NCBI GenBank assembly: GCA_002429965.1
Contig: DJBG01000142.1
Span: forward strand, 10,730 to 18,051
Reading direction: 5' to 3'
Length of the DNA: 7,322 nt
Source: Hungatella sp. UBA5982
GTDB lineage: Bacteria > Bacillota > Clostridia > Lachnospirales > Lachnospiraceae
Below, in pieces: positions 7,082 through 7,322 of the stretch; within the stretch, counting starts at the first letter, position 1, and each line of letters begins with the position of its first letter. A program made the position numbers and the translations under genes. The notes under the pieces are model-generated. The model was not told where the DNA came from, ran no database searches, and worked only from the letters and a program-made list of their open reading frames with translations.

Positions 7082-7191
7082 ACCTGATTTCTCCTCCTTT
7101 CCTTTTACGGAACTATGAATGGATGGCGGATTTTTTCCCTAAGCAGTCTGCACATATTCCCTATATGGATATTTCTTTGTGACATTTTTTA
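7082..7191 (-). other. 5' leader of the fructan operon mRNA
   Basis: About 110 bases lie between the operator-like palindrome and the first start codon. I see no ORF with a ribosome site, no strong terminator-antiterminator pair and no riboswitch that I recognise. It holds two copies of TAGGGAA on the minus strand (7163-7157 and 7141-7135), 22 bases apart, a weak 5-bp hairpin CATAT/ATATG nearby, and the ribosome site at 7091-7099. Confidence 0.5.
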
Positions 7192-7209
7192 TGTGAAACC
7201 CGTTCCACA
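7192..7209. promoter_or_regulatory. LacI-family/CcpA-type operator (cre-like) palindrome
   Basis: The plus strand reads TGTGAAACCCGTTCCACA, symmetric at 7 of 9 base pairs; the exceptions are the central pair and one G/T position. Against the cre consensus TGWAANCGNTNWCA it has two mismatches on either strand. The general shape (TGTG-AA-C..G-TT-CACA) fits LacI-family repressors as well as CcpA. It lies 6 bases downstream of the -10 box, so a bound protein would cover the start of transcription and repress. A local fructan-responsive LacI-type regulator or CcpA are both possible; sequence alone does not decide. Confidence 0.6.
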
Positions 7210-7215
7210 TCTTGT

Positions 7216-7244
7216 ACTATAGTTTAATTTGTATATTATGTCAA
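7216..7244 (-). promoter_or_regulatory. Sigma-A promoter of the fructan operon
   Basis: On the minus strand TTGACA (7244-7239) is separated by exactly 17 bases from TATAGT (7221-7216), a perfect -35 box and a five-of-six -10 box. Upstream is a very A/T-rich stretch (about 7245-7290) that could act as an UP element. Transcription should start near 7208-7212, giving a leader of about 130 bases before the ATG at 7081. Such a strong core promoter implies that control comes from repression, consistent with the overlapping palindrome. Confidence 0.85.
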
Positions 7245-7322
7245 TATATCTGTAAAATAAAAAATATATTTATTTATTAGTCCTAATTTTTACTCGTTTT
7301 ATTTGTGCATTTATTACAATTC

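Noticed and set aside
1..7322. CRISPR array, tRNA/rRNA, insertion sequence, phage or defence genes
   Set aside because: No spaced direct repeats, transposase or integrase motifs, terminal inverted repeats or RNA-gene signatures were seen anywhere in the window.

Overview
The window looks like chromosomal DNA from a low-to-moderate-GC Gram-positive Firmicute, most likely a clostridial gut or anaerobe type such as Lachnospiraceae. This is inferred from the strong AGGAGG-type ribosome sites, the lipoprotein lipobox, the LplA/LplB/LplC-type sugar importer and the style of the LysM protein. No marker gene fixes the species.

Layout, left to right. Bases 1-297 (+) hold the 3' end of a LysM-domain protein gene that starts outside the window. 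Bases 298-530 are a convergent intergenic region with two hairpins; the one at 411-445 is a good Rho-independent terminator for the minus-strand genes. The rest, 531-7081, is one minus-strand operon. In transcription order it encodes an LplB-type permease (7081-6122), an LplC/YtcP-type permease (6104-5205), a long lipoprotein solute-binding protein (5153-3375) and two tandem paralogous family 32 glycoside hydrolases (3302-1929 and 1901-531). Gaps between genes are 17, 51, 72 and 27 bases. Bases 7082-7322 carry the promoter: TTGACA, 17 bases, TATAGT. An 18-base near-palindrome of LacI/CcpA-operator type lies across the expected transcription start.

How it works together (inference from families): the lipoprotein captures a fructose-containing oligosaccharide and the two permeases import it, energised by an ATPase that is not encoded here. 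The two GH32 enzymes lack signal peptides and so should release fructose in the cytoplasm. This is a fructan/fructo-oligosaccharide utilisation operon. The two hydrolases are collinear, about 66% identical over the first 154 residues, and both keep the catalytic Asp/Asp/Glu set. They differ in residues around the active site (WMNDPNG/ECPD/GWAMNW against WSNDPNG/ECTD/GWGVSQ), which suggests split substrate preference.

I found no evidence for a wholly new system. The best leads are the diverged second hydrolase, the operator at the start site and the hairpin that separates transporter genes from enzyme genes.
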